From JBCDCY01 sp039180875 (lineage in GTDB: Bacteria; Pseudomonadota; Alphaproteobacteria; Rhodobacterales; Rhodobacteraceae): DNA of 64,000 nucleotides. The position numbers were made by a program, and so were the translations under genes. The stretch is from contig JBCDCY010000008.1 in the NCBI GenBank assembly GCA_039180875.1, positions 92,645 through 156,644 on the forward strand, read 5' to 3'. The notes below the pieces were generated by a model. It was not told the DNA's origin and made no database searches. It saw nothing but the letters and a program-made list of their open reading frames with translations. This document shows, piece after piece, positions 17,829-25,328 of this stretch (position 1 is its first letter; the number at the start of each line of letters is the position of its first letter).

Positions 17829-18533
17829 CTATGTCCCGAAGTAGGCGCGGTTGAGTTCAGGATCGGCACGGAGCGCTTCGGGCGTCCCTTCGACCCGCAC
17901 CTCGCCCGTGTCGAGGACGTAGAGCCGTTCGGCGAGCGTCATGGCGAAATTCACGTTCTGCTCGGCGATCAGGATGGTGAGCCCGGTCTCGGCATTGAGG
18001 CGGCGGAGTGCGTCCGCGATCTCATTGCAGACCTTGGGGGCAAGGCCGATGGTCGGCTCGTCCACCAGCAAAAGCCGCGGTGAAGTCATCAGCGCCCGGC
18101 CGAGGGAGACCATCTGGCGCTCGCCCCCGCTCTGGGTCCCGGTCTCCTGCCCCGCCCGTTCGGCCAGTACGGGGAAGAGGCCGTGGACCAGGGCCATGTT
18201 CTCGGCAATCGCCTCCCGCGCGGCATAGGCGCCGACGCGCAGATTGTCCTCGACGCTCATGAAGGGGAAGAGATGCGCCCGCTCCGGCGCGTAACCGACG
18301 CCGAGGCTCACGATCTCCGCCGTTCGTCGGCCGGTGAGCTCGTCGCCGCCGAGCCGGATCGTCCCCTCGACCCGCACGAGCCCCATGATCGCGTCCATCA
18401 ACGTCGACTTGCCGGCGCCGTTCGGGCCGATCACCGCGACGATCTCCCCCTCGCCCACCCTGAGCGAGACGTCGGTCAGCGCCCGCGCCTGGCCGTAGAA
18501 GGCCGAGAGCGCTGTGATCTCGAGCGCAGCCAC
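17829..18533 (-). CDS. livF: Branched-chain amino acid-type ABC ATPase (LivF)
   Basis: A 234-residue ATP-binding subunit with Walker A GPNGAGKST, signature TQSGGERQMVSLGRAL, Walker B LLLVDEPTIGLAPK and a switch His in LIAEQNVNF-type context. It is the LivF-type member of a HAAT-family importer. The start is a GTG at 18533, 3 nt after the LivG stop. It is the last gene of the operon livK-H-M-G-F. The substrate is set by the binding protein; the name reflects family only. Confidence 0.92.
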   Translation of the reverse strand: MAALEITALSAFYGQARALTDVSLRVGEGEIVAVIGPNGAGKSTLMDAIMGLVRVEGTIRLGGDELTGRRTAEIVSLGVGYAPERAHLFPFMSVEDNLRVGAYAAREAIAENMALVHGLFPVLAERAGQETGTQSGGERQMVSLGRALMTSPRLLLVDEPTIGLAPKVCNEIADALRRLNAETGLTILIAEQNVNFAMTLAERLYVLDTGEVRVEGTPEALRADPELNRAYFGT

Positions 18534-18536
18534 GCC

Positions 18537-19265
18537 TCAGGTCCCGAGATAGGCGGCGCGGACGGCCGGGTCGGCGGTGACCTCGGCAAACGCGCCCTCG
18601 GCGATCACGGCGCCGTAGGCCATGGCGACGACGCGGTCGACCAGCGGCTCGAGCGAGCGGAGATCATGGCTGACGATGACGAAGGTCATGCCGGCGGCGC
18701 GGCGCTCGGCAATGAGCTCGGAGATCTGCGCGATCTCCCCCACCGTCAGCCCGGCGAAGACCTCGTCGAGCAGCACGATCCGCGGCTCCGTCGCCAACGT
18801 CCGTGCCAGCTCCAGCTTCCGGAGATCGCCCACTGAGAGCTCGGAGGGGGTGCGCGCCAGGTCCTCTGCCGGCAGGCCCACGCTCTCAGCGAGCGCGGCC
18901 TCCGCCGCCCGGTCCCGCGGCTCGACCAACATGCGCCAGAGGCTCGGCGGCATCAGCCCCACCTGGATGTTGGAGGCGACGTCCATCTCGGCAAAGGGCC
19001 GCGGCACCTGGTAGGTCCGCGCCACGCCCCGCCGGATGCGGGCGTGGGTTGGCAGGCGCGAGATCTCCTCTCCACCCAACCGGATCGTCCCGGCATTCTG
19101 GCGAAGCTCGCCCATGATCAGGGAGAAGATGGTGGTCTTCCCCGCCCCGTTCGGGCCGATGAGCCCCAGGCTCTCCCCCTCCTCCACCGCGAAGGAGAGG
19201 CCGTTGGTCGCGATCAATCCGCCGAAGCGCTTCACCACGTCCTGAAGCTCCAAGAGCCGGCTCAC
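18537..19265 (-). CDS. livG: Branched-chain amino acid-type ABC ATPase (LivG)
   Basis: A 242-residue ATP-binding subunit with Walker A GPNGAGKTT, the LivG-typical Q-loop region GVARTYQVPRPFAEM, a signature region ELSVGDLRKLELAR (LSVGD in place of LSGGQ) and Walker B IVLLDEVFAGLT. Both the non-canonical signature and the DE-V-F-AGL Walker B are common in this family. It overlaps livM by 4 nt and precedes livF. It energises uptake of the ligand bound by the periplasmic protein encoded at 21375-22670. Confidence 0.91.
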   Translation of the reverse strand: MSRLLELQDVVKRFGGLIATNGLSFAVEEGESLGLIGPNGAGKTTIFSLIMGELRQNAGTIRLGGEEISRLPTHARIRRGVARTYQVPRPFAEMDVASNIQVGLMPPSLWRMLVEPRDRAAEAALAESVGLPAEDLARTPSELSVGDLRKLELARTLATEPRIVLLDEVFAGLTVGEIAQISELIAERRAAGMTFVIVSHDLRSLEPLVDRVVAMAYGAVIAEGAFAEVTADPAVRAAYLGT

Positions 19266-20203
19266 GCCCGCCGTCCCCTCAGCCCCATGACCAACGCCTG
19301 CAGCCCCTTCGGCTGCACGATGTAGAGGACGAGCGCCACGCCGCCGTAGACCAGATAACGCTCGGCGCCGGGCAGGACGGGGCGCAACTCCTCAAGGAGG
19401 AAGGTCAGGAACAGCGCCCCGGCGATCGGGCCGGTGATCGTGCCCGCACCGCCGATCAGGGCGGCAACGATGATGGTGAAGAGGAAGTTGATGTCGAAGA
19501 GCGCCCGGGGCGCGATCGAGCCGAGATAGTGGACGTAGAACGCACCGCCCAGCCCCGCCACGCAGGCCGAAACCATGAAGGCGAAGAGCTTCAGCCGCGT
19601 GGTGTCGAGCCCCGATCCGGCGACCGCCGCCTCGTTCATGCCGATGGCCGAGAGGGCCATGCCGATCCGCGTGCGCGTCAGGCTCCAGAGCGTGACGGCA
19701 ACGACGAACATCAGGGTAAAGGCGAGGTAGTAGTTCGCCTCCGCCCCCCGCCGCAGCGTCTCGATGCCGGAGATGCCGCGGGTGCCGCCTGTGAGATCCG
19801 GTCGGATGACTTGGACGAGCTGATACATCAGCTCCATGAAGGCGAGCGTCACCAGCGCGAAATAAGTCCCCCGGATGCGCAGCGCCGGCAGAAAGAACAG
19901 CGTCCCGGCGAGCATCGTCACAACGACCGCCACCGGGATCGACAGCGTCACCGGCACATCGAAGCGGTAGGAGAGGATCGCCGTCGTGTAGGCCCCGATG
20001 CCGATCAGGAACGGGTGGCCAAAGCTGATGTAACCGGTACGGCCGGAGAGAAAGTCCCAGCTCATGGCGAAGATCGCCAGGAAGAAGGCGGCGATGAAGG
20101 TCCGCATCGTGCCGCGGCTCACCACCTCCGGCAGGGCCAGCATCACCGCGGCGAAGAGCGCCCAGAGGAGGACGGCCCGCCAGAAGGGGGAGAGGCGGCT
20201 CAT
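19262..20203 (-). CDS. livM: Branched-chain amino acid-type ABC permease (LivM)
   Basis: A 313-residue polytopic permease. LivM hallmarks include SGRTGYISFGHPFLIGIGAYTTA, RIRGTYFALVTLAF, and IVAALIGGAGTITGPIAGAL. The start at 20203 is the ATG in the 4 nt ATGA overlap with livH. It forms the heterodimeric channel with LivH. Confidence 0.92.
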   Translation of the reverse strand: MSRLSPFWRAVLLWALFAAVMLALPEVVSRGTMRTFIAAFFLAIFAMSWDFLSGRTGYISFGHPFLIGIGAYTTAILSYRFDVPVTLSIPVAVVVTMLAGTLFFLPALRIRGTYFALVTLAFMELMYQLVQVIRPDLTGGTRGISGIETLRRGAEANYYLAFTLMFVVAVTLWSLTRTRIGMALSAIGMNEAAVAGSGLDTTRLKLFAFMVSACVAGLGGAFYVHYLGSIAPRALFDINFLFTIIVAALIGGAGTITGPIAGALFLTFLLEELRPVLPGAERYLVYGGVALVLYIVQPKGLQALVMGLRGRRA

Positions 20204-21051
20204 AACTCCTCGCGCCCGAACAGACCCTTGGGCGCCACGATCAGCACCACGATGATCAGCAGCATGGTGAAGACGCCGCGCAGTTCCGCAGCGATCAGCG
20301 TCGTCGTCGTCACCTCCATGAAGCCGATAATGTGAGCGACGACCAGAGCGCCGAGGATCGAGCCGATGCCGCCCACCACGACGACCGCCACGGCGATGAT
20401 CAGCGGCCCCACCCACATGCCGGGCGAAAGCTGGGTGTAGCTCGCAAAGAAGATGCCGCCGATGGCCCCGAGTGCGCCGGAGATCGCCCAGGTGATCTGA
20501 TTGACCCGCCCCGGGTCGATGCCAGAGATCGCGGCGCCCTTCACGTCCATCGAGACGGCCTGCATCGCCCGCCCGGCATGGGTGCGCGTGACGAAGAGCC
20601 AGAGGCCGCCGAGGATCACCCAGCTCGCGATGGTGGCGGCGAGGATGTTGTAAGTCACCGTCGCCCCACCGACACGCCAAACCCCCGGCACGATCGGGTG
20701 CATGATCTTGGCGCTGTCATTGAAGACCAGCACGATCGCCGCCTGCACCACGACCGCCAGGATCAGCGTGGCGATCTCGACCGCCACCTGATCGCCGTGG
20801 AGCTGGCGCACGATCAGCCGGTACTTGAGGATGCCGAACAGCGCCCCGATGCCGACGGCCAGCACCATGCCATAGGCCTGCGGCATGCCCATCGTTTGCA
20901 CGAAGTGGAAATAGGCATAGGCGCCCACCATCAGGTAGGCGCCGTAGGCGAGGTTCAGGACGCGCCCGACGCTGAAGATCAGGGTGAAGCCGACGGCGAT
21001 CAGCGCGTAGAGCCCGCTCAGCAGCAGCCCCTGGATCAGGATCTGCGTCAT
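20200..21051 (-). CDS. livH: Branched-chain amino acid-type ABC permease (LivH)
   Basis: A 283-residue polytopic permease with typical segments SGLYALIAVGFTLIFSVGRVLNLAYG near the N-terminus and AVAVVVVGGIGSILGAL near the C-terminus. The ATG at 21051 begins right at the first membrane segment, as in the family. It is separated from the livK gene by a 323 bp region packed with repeats, unlike the tight spacing in the rest of the operon. Confidence 0.92.
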   Translation of the reverse strand: MTQILIQGLLLSGLYALIAVGFTLIFSVGRVLNLAYGAYLMVGAYAYFHFVQTMGMPQAYGMVLAVGIGALFGILKYRLIVRQLHGDQVAVEIATLILAVVVQAAIVLVFNDSAKIMHPIVPGVWRVGGATVTYNILAATIASWVILGGLWLFVTRTHAGRAMQAVSMDVKGAAISGIDPGRVNQITWAISGALGAIGGIFFASYTQLSPGMWVGPLIIAVAVVVVGGIGSILGALVVAHIIGFMEVTTTTLIAAELRGVFTMLLIIVVLIVAPKGLFGREEL

Positions 21052-21078
21052 GCGGCCGGAGGTCTCGCGCCGGCGGGG

Positions 21079-21123
21079 TCCGGTCGACCCGTGAGGGCGG
21101 GGCCCCGGATCAAGTCCGGGGCA
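21079..21123 (-). repeat. REP-like element, copy A (inverted)
   Basis: Read on the minus strand, GCCCCGGACTTGATCCGGGG is followed by a CCGCCCTCACGGG tail. This matches copies B and C in the core CTTGA and the tail CCCTCACGG, with compensating arm changes that preserve the hairpin. Confidence 0.65.
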
Positions 21124-21160
21124 GCAGGGAAGAGCGCCGAGAGATCGCCTCGCATCCACC

Positions 21161-21218
21161 CGTCCCGGGCTTGACCCGGGACCTCGCCCTCGAGGCACCT
21201 CGCACTGTCGCCGAGCGG
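21161..21218 (+). repeat. REP-like element, copy B
   Basis: CGTCCCGGGCTTGACCCGGG, followed by ACCTCGCCCTC and a weaker-matching tail containing GTCGCCGAGCG. The first 25 nt are identical to copy C. The arms CCCGGG/CCCGGG form a short hairpin. Confidence 0.7.
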
Positions 21219-21280
21219 CATCGGGAGCGCACGCAGGGCGCTAGCAGTTGCATCCAAAGCGCCCCCGACCATCCCCGCAC

Positions 21281-21338
21281 CGTCCCGGGCTTGACCCGGG
21301 ACCTCTCCCTCACGGCCCGCCGTGCCGTCACCGAACGC
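21281..21338 (+). repeat. REP-like element, copy C
   Basis: The first 25 nt are identical to copy B, and the following ACCTCTCCCTCACGG and GTCACCGAACG tail is recognisably similar. Its start lies exactly 120 bp after that of copy B. Confidence 0.7.
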
Positions 21339-21374
21339 CGCGCAGACCACGCGCCCCCTCCGGCCCGCGGGCGC

Positions 21375-22670
21375 CTATTCCGTCGGCACCCAGGAGGGCA
21401 GGCGGAACTCGCCGGTGGCGTATTTCTCCGGGTAGATCACCTGGGCCGTGCCGTCTTCGTACCACTGGATCACCACCATCGAGGGCTGGGCGTCCTCGTA
21501 TGGTGCCGAGATGTCAAAGCGGGCGTTGTGGGGATAGGTGCGGCCCGTCCGTTCCTCCACCTCGTCCGGCCGCCAGAAGCCGTAGCGGAGCCAGAGCTCG
21601 CCGTCCTTCTCCAGCACCATGTCCTGATCGAGCATCGCCTCGACCCAGCCGTCGAGGGGTTGGAAACCGCCGGCCTCCTCGGCCGCGGCGAAGGCCTGGA
21701 GCGTGCCCCAATAGGCGTTGAAGCCGTTGAAATGCGGGAATTTCGGCCGCTCGTCGCCGTAGCGCGCGATGTACTTGTCGGCAAACTCCTGGCTCGCGGG
21801 ATCGAGCGTGAAGCCCACCGAGGGCACCGGCGAGAGGGTGGAGATGCCGCCGCCGGCCCCGCCGGTATCCTCCCAATACTCCTGGCCGAGGGCGCCCACG
21901 TTCACGCCGGTCATCGCCATCGGCACCTGCAGCTTGACGTATTGCGAGCTCACGACCTGGGAGTTCACCGACGAGATGATGTAGATGAAGTCCGCCCCGC
22001 TATCGACCGCGCGATTGAAGATCGGCGCGAAGTCGACCGTGGCGATGTCGTAGACGATGGTATCGACCACCTCGATCCCGGCGTTGGGTGCGAGAGCTTC
22101 GCTCACCAAGCCATTGATCGCATTGCCGAAAGCCGTGTCTTCCTGCAAGATGATCACGCTGTCCCAGCCCATCTGGTCGGCCAGCACGTCCTTGCCGAAG
22201 TCGATGTAGAGTGTGGCCAGCGCCTCGTCCGAGGCGATGTTCATGAAGTACATCTTGTGGGTGTCGTAGTCCTCCACCAGCATGTCGATGATGCCGATAT
22301 AGCTCGTCCAGGTGTCGAGCGTCGGGATGCCGTATTCCGTCATCCGCGGCAGCCAGCCGAGGGAGACATCGTCGATCGAGCCCGAGACGATGAAGTCCAC
22401 CTCCTCGCTCTCGGCTAGGTATTCGTAGGCCTTGATCCCCTCGGTCACGTCCTCGCCCGTGTCGGCGGTGACGAGCTCGATCTGACGTCCGCCGAGCACC
22501 CCGCCGGCCGCGTTCAACTCGTCGATGGCGATCTCGGCGCCGCGCAGCGTCGAGCGCCCGGTGTCGGAGGCAAGCGATCCGATGAAGCCGACCTTGACCG
22601 GATCCTGGGCCACCGCCGGGGCGGCCGCCGCCAGCGCCACGGCCGCGGCAAAGCAGAGTGTCCTCGTCAT
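21375..22670 (-). CDS. livK: Periplasmic ligand-binding protein of Liv-type importer
   Basis: A 431-residue type I periplasmic binding protein (HAAT/LivK group) with a signal peptide MTRTLCFAAAVALAAAAPAVA. The mature part begins QDPVKVGFIGSL, then GAEIAIDELNAAGGVLGGRQIELV, as in LivK and amide- or urea-binding relatives. At 431 residues it is longer than classical LivK, as in UrtA- and FmdD-like proteins. The start at 22670 follows GGGAG. Its promoter region carries a 19 bp dyad shared with the BMC operon, so its ligand may be the substrate or precursor for the BMC pathway. The gene name indicates family, not ligand. Confidence 0.88.
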   Translation of the reverse strand: MTRTLCFAAAVALAAAAPAVAQDPVKVGFIGSLASDTGRSTLRGAEIAIDELNAAGGVLGGRQIELVTADTGEDVTEGIKAYEYLAESEEVDFIVSGSIDDVSLGWLPRMTEYGIPTLDTWTSYIGIIDMLVEDYDTHKMYFMNIASDEALATLYIDFGKDVLADQMGWDSVIILQEDTAFGNAINGLVSEALAPNAGIEVVDTIVYDIATVDFAPIFNRAVDSGADFIYIISSVNSQVVSSQYVKLQVPMAMTGVNVGALGQEYWEDTGGAGGGISTLSPVPSVGFTLDPASQEFADKYIARYGDERPKFPHFNGFNAYWGTLQAFAAAEEAGGFQPLDGWVEAMLDQDMVLEKDGELWLRYGFWRPDEVEERTGRTYPHNARFDISAPYEDAQPSMVVIQWYEDGTAQVIYPEKYATGEFRLPSWVPTE

Positions 22671-22717
22671 GCTGATGCTCCCTGTTGCTGGACGGGCGCC
22701 ATTCGGGGGCGCGCCTG

Positions 22718-22736
22718 ACTGTATACTGGATACAGT
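22718..22736. promoter_or_regulatory. 19 bp operator dyad shared with BMC promoter
   Basis: ACTGTATACTGGATACAGT is a perfect 7-5-7 inverted repeat in the region between livK and the divergent LuxR-type gene. Its reverse complement matches the dyad at 31678-31696 at 17 of 19 positions. CTGTA...TACAG arms resemble lux-box-like targets of GerE-type helix-turn-helix proteins, although GntR-family sites can also look like this. Confidence 0.72.
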
Positions 22737-22830
22737 GAACGAGCCGCCGCCTCCGGTCAATCGCCGATCGCGTGCTATCTTGCCCCGAACCGACCGCGGC
22801 GATGCGCGCCGCAAAGGCAGGAGGAGCGCA

Positions 22831-23598
22831 ATGCCCGGCCAGCGGCGCGGCGATCTTGACGGCTTGGAGGCGGCCGAGCGTCTGATCGAGGCGCCGGATC
22901 TGAAGACCCTTTATGACATCGCGCCGGCGCTCTTCGGCGGGCTGGTGGGCGCCGACCGCGGTCTGCTCTACGCCGTCGAAGGTCCTTTCGGCCGGCAGGC
23001 GCCCGTAGCCACCCGATTGTTCAATACAGAGCGGGAGGAGAGCGCGGTCTATCTCCAGCGCTTCTACCGCAGCGATCCATTGGTCGCCGGCATCGTGGCC
23101 GAGGCGCCCCGGGCCCGCACCGGCCTTGCCCTGTCGCTCGACGAGGTCTGCGGTCCACAGCGGACGGAGCGCACGCGCTTCTTCCGCGACTTCCTCGGGC
23201 CGATCGGGCTTCGCCACGTGCTGGGCGTCGCGGTGCCCCCCGATCCGGCCGGGCGGTCGGTGCTGATCGGCGTACACCGCGCCGTGGGCGAGCGCGGCTT
23301 TTCCCCGGCCGAGCAGCGCCGTGCGACGGCGCTGGCGCGCGTCCTCAGCCTCGCCGTTCGCCAGTTCGCGGCGGCACCCGCCCCCTTTCCCACCGGCGGT
23401 GGGCCCTTCGCGCTGACGGAGCGGGAGGCGGAGATCGCCCGCCTCGCGGCAGAGGGCCTCCGCAACCGCGAGATCGCCGCGCGGCTGGAGCTCTCGCCTC
23501 GCACGGTCGAGAACCATCTCCGCGCCGTCTTCGACAAACTCGGCGTCGAAAACCGCGCCGCGCTGGCCGCGCGACGCTGGCAGGGCGGCGCCCGCTGA
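22831..23598 (+). CDS. LuxR/GerE-type transcriptional regulator
   Basis: A 255-residue regulator. Residues about 10-175 form a sensory domain with GAF-like features (TLYDIAPALFGGLVGADRGL, YLQRFYRSDPLV, GLRHVLGVAVPP). Residues about 190-250 are a GerE helix-turn-helix, LTEREAEIARLAAEGLRNRE followed by SPRTVENHLRAVFDKLGV. It lacks clear acyl-homoserine-lactone domain motifs. The ATG at 22831 follows GGAGGAG; longer in-frame starts have no such signal. It is divergent from livK with a shared dyad between, and is the best local candidate to control both the importer and the BMC operon. Confidence 0.85.
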   Translation: MPGQRRGDLDGLEAAERLIEAPDLKTLYDIAPALFGGLVGADRGLLYAVEGPFGRQAPVATRLFNTEREESAVYLQRFYRSDPLVAGIVAEAPRARTGLALSLDEVCGPQRTERTRFFRDFLGPIGLRHVLGVAVPPDPAGRSVLIGVHRAVGERGFSPAEQRRATALARVLSLAVRQFAAAPAPFPTGGGPFALTEREAEIARLAAEGLRNREIAARLELSPRTVENHLRAVFDKLGVENRAALAARRWQGGAR

Positions 23599-23665
23599 GC
23601 GACTGCGACCGGCGGTAAGGCACGGCGCCCTCTTGGCCCACACCGCCCTTCATTGCTGTTTGATT

Positions 23666-23680
23666 ATACGTAGTCCGTAT
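23666..23680. promoter_or_regulatory. Palindrome ATACG-tagtc-CGTAT in AT-rich promoter
   Basis: A perfect 5-5-5 dyad in the AT-rich patch (23650-23695) upstream of the DoxX gene. TTGATT and TATATG hexamers are nearby, but with 15 bp spacing. Probably a promoter/operator region. It is not the same motif as the CTGTAT-N5-ATACAG dyads. Confidence 0.4.
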
Positions 23681-23720
23681 TATATGGACATCTCGTCGAA
23701 TAACCGCACAGGTTCGCTCC

Positions 23721-24152
23721 ATGACGCAGCCCACGACGGCCCTCCCGGGCTTTGGCGCCGCTCTCCTCATCCCGCTCGGACGCATTGTCCTCGCGTCGCT
23801 CTACATTCTCGGTGGGCTCAACAAGATCGTGGATCCCGGCCCGACCATTGCGGCGATGGGGGAGGTCGGCCTGCCGGTGCCGGCGCTTCTTGTCTTCGCG
23901 GTGATCGGCGTCGAGCTGGGCTTCGGCCTTGTCGTCGCGACCGGGGGCGCGCTGGCCGGCGGCAGGTGGGTGCCCGCCGCGGCGCTGCTGCTCGTAGTCC
24001 ACACCATCGCGATCAACCTGATGATCCACGACTTCTGGACAGATGGGGACGCCACCGTCCTCTCGCTCTTCTTCAAGAACGTGGCCGTGGCGGGCGGCCT
24101 GACGCTCGTGGCCGGGCTCTATGCGAGATGGGCGCAGGATCTCGGGCGCTGA
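23721..24152 (+). CDS. DoxX family membrane protein
   Basis: A 143-residue protein with four hydrophobic segments and the DoxX signature region GRIVLASLYILGGLNKIVDP near the N-terminus, with VVHTIAINLMIHDFWTD later. DoxX-family proteins have varied and often redox- or sulfur-linked roles, and many are uncharacterised. It is followed 108 bp later by a cupin gene in the same direction, probably co-transcribed. The role here is unknown. Confidence 0.78.
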   Translation: MTQPTTALPGFGAALLIPLGRIVLASLYILGGLNKIVDPGPTIAAMGEVGLPVPALLVFAVIGVELGFGLVVATGGALAGGRWVPAAALLLVVHTIAINLMIHDFWTDGDATVLSLFFKNVAVAGGLTLVAGLYARWAQDLGR

Positions 24153-24260
24153 GACGGGCCGCGCCAGCGGCGCTTAGGGGTTTTCACTCATGCGCGCCAC
24201 GCGCGGCGGCGCCACGCTCTCCCGACAACGCCAAGCCGACAGGTAGCTAGGGAGAGACTT

Positions 24261-24746
24261 ATGAACGACATGGCCAAGATGGGCGACAGCAGCGCCGTGC
24301 CCGTGACCAACGACGACCGGCCGAGCTTTTTCGAGCCGATGTCGCTCGACTGGGCGCCGTGGGTGATGGAGGGCACGCATTTCAAGCTTCTGAATGTCGA
24401 CGGCAAGACCGGCGGCTTCACCCTGCTTCTCAAGGTCGATCCGGGCGTCGTCGCGCCGACCCATGGCCATCTCGGCATGGTGGAGGGCATCATCCTCGAG
24501 GGTGAGTTCGGCTATGACGAGGACGACCGCGGCGGCCCTGGTGCCTATATCATGGAGAACGGCGGGGTGGACCATCAACCGGACTCGCCCGGCGGCACCA
24601 CGATGTTCGCCATCGCCTACGGCCCGCTCTGCGGCTACAATCCCGACGGCACCGTGGCCGCCATCGTAGACGCGAAGATGATGTATGCGCTGGCAAAAGA
24701 AGCCGGCCAACTCGCCCCCCACATCAAGGACCCGATGGAAGCCTGA
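24261..24746 (+). CDS. Cupin-fold protein, possible dioxygenase
   Basis: A 161-residue single-domain cupin. The metal-binding motif PTHGHLGMVEGIILEGEFGY supplies two His and a Glu, and the second motif region is VDHQPDSPGG. The size and the N-terminal WAPWVMEGTHFKLLNVD resemble acetylacetone-dioxygenase-like cupins that cleave beta-diketones or related compounds, but the resemblance is only moderate. GGGAGAG precedes the ATG. It lies between DoxX and the BMC operon, and its 3' end faces the first hairpin repeat. Confidence 0.72.
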   Translation: MNDMAKMGDSSAVPVTNDDRPSFFEPMSLDWAPWVMEGTHFKLLNVDGKTGGFTLLLKVDPGVVAPTHGHLGMVEGIILEGEFGYDEDDRGGPGAYIMENGGVDHQPDSPGGTTMFAIAYGPLCGYNPDGTVAAIVDAKMMYALAKEAGQLAPHIKDPMEA

Positions 24747-24757
24747 TCCCGACAGCG

Positions 24758-24891
24758 CCCCGTGGCGGTCGGGTCAAGGCGCGCGGAACGCGCCCGCAAC
24801 GCGGCTCGGCCTTGACGCGGCCGCCACGGGGTACACGCTCGACATGGCGCGTTGAGGGGGCACAAGACCCCCTCAACCGCCTCTCAGCAGA
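24758..24891 (+). repeat. Hairpin-rich ~134 bp element, copy 1
   Basis: Two consecutive dyads. The first has 23 nt arms (24758-24780 and 24809-24831, 21 of 23 paired). The second is GTTGAGGGGG / CCCCCTCAAC (24851-24860 and 24868-24877) with a 7 nt loop. The stretch from CACGCTCGA to CCGCCTCTCAGCAGA is nearly identical to copy 2 at 32885-33016 in the same orientation. It lies between the convergent cupin and RidA genes and could terminate both. Confidence 0.8.
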
Positions 24892-24917
24892 AACCTGATC
24901 CCCACGACCACCCCGCC

Positions 24918-25328
24918 CTAACCGAGCGTGACCCGCCCCTCGGCATCGTGGATCAGCGCATCCGCCTCGATCTCCACCATCATCCCCGGCTGGGTGAGGC
25001 CTGCCGCAACACCAGACGTCACCGGGTCGATCCCGCGAAAGACCTCGCCGTGGGCCCGCACCAGGTCCCCGGCATTACCCATGTCGGTGAGGAAGGCTCG
25101 GGTGCGGACGACGTGATGCAGCTCCGCCCCAGCCTCGACAAGCGCCGCCTCGATGCGGCGGAGGATGTAGAGCGCCTGGGCGTAGGTGTCGCCGGGCGCG
25201 TGCAGCTTACCGGAGGGCTCGACGGCCGTGGTGCCGGCGACGAAGACGAAGGGCCCGACGCGGCGGACCCGAGCGTAAGCGCCGATCTCCTCGAGCCGCC
25301 CGCCGGTTTTGATTGTGAGGTTGACCAT
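24918..25328 (-). CDS. RidA/YjgF-family protein, active-site Arg replaced
   Basis: A 136-residue Rid-fold protein. Archetypal RidA hydrolyses reactive enamine/imine intermediates and needs an arginine in the P-A-R-S-C-V motif. Here the aligned stretch is DPVTSGVAAG, with Thr104 at the arginine position, while the EIEADA strand near residue 120 is kept. It therefore belongs to a Rid subgroup that may lack deaminase activity or use another substrate. It is the last gene of the BMC operon, abutting the MDH-like gene. A role on an imine or carbamate-like intermediate of the BMC pathway is inference. Confidence 0.82.
   Translation of the reverse strand: MVNLTIKTGGRLEEIGAYARVRRVGPFVFVAGTTAVEPSGKLHAPGDTYAQALYILRRIEAALVEAGAELHHVVRTRAFLTDMGNAGDLVRAHGEVFRGIDPVTSGVAAGLTQPGMMVEIEADALIHDAEGRVTLG

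Larger units (their letters stand above)
21052..21374. repeat. 323 bp gene-free region with three REP-like copies
   Basis: No coding signal is visible between livH and livK. The region is filled by one repeat family with core CCCGG-N-CTTGA-N-CCGGG followed by a ccctc-type tail. There is one inverted copy (core 21102-21122) and two direct copies whose cores start at 21161 and 21281, exactly 120 bp apart. Hairpins here could attenuate or stabilise segments of the liv transcript. Confidence 0.75.

Noticed and set aside
23666..23680. Third member of the CTGTAT-N5-ATACAG operator family
   Set aside because: The dyad ATACG-N5-CGTAT has different arms and length, so I list it separately and do not count it in the shared regulon.
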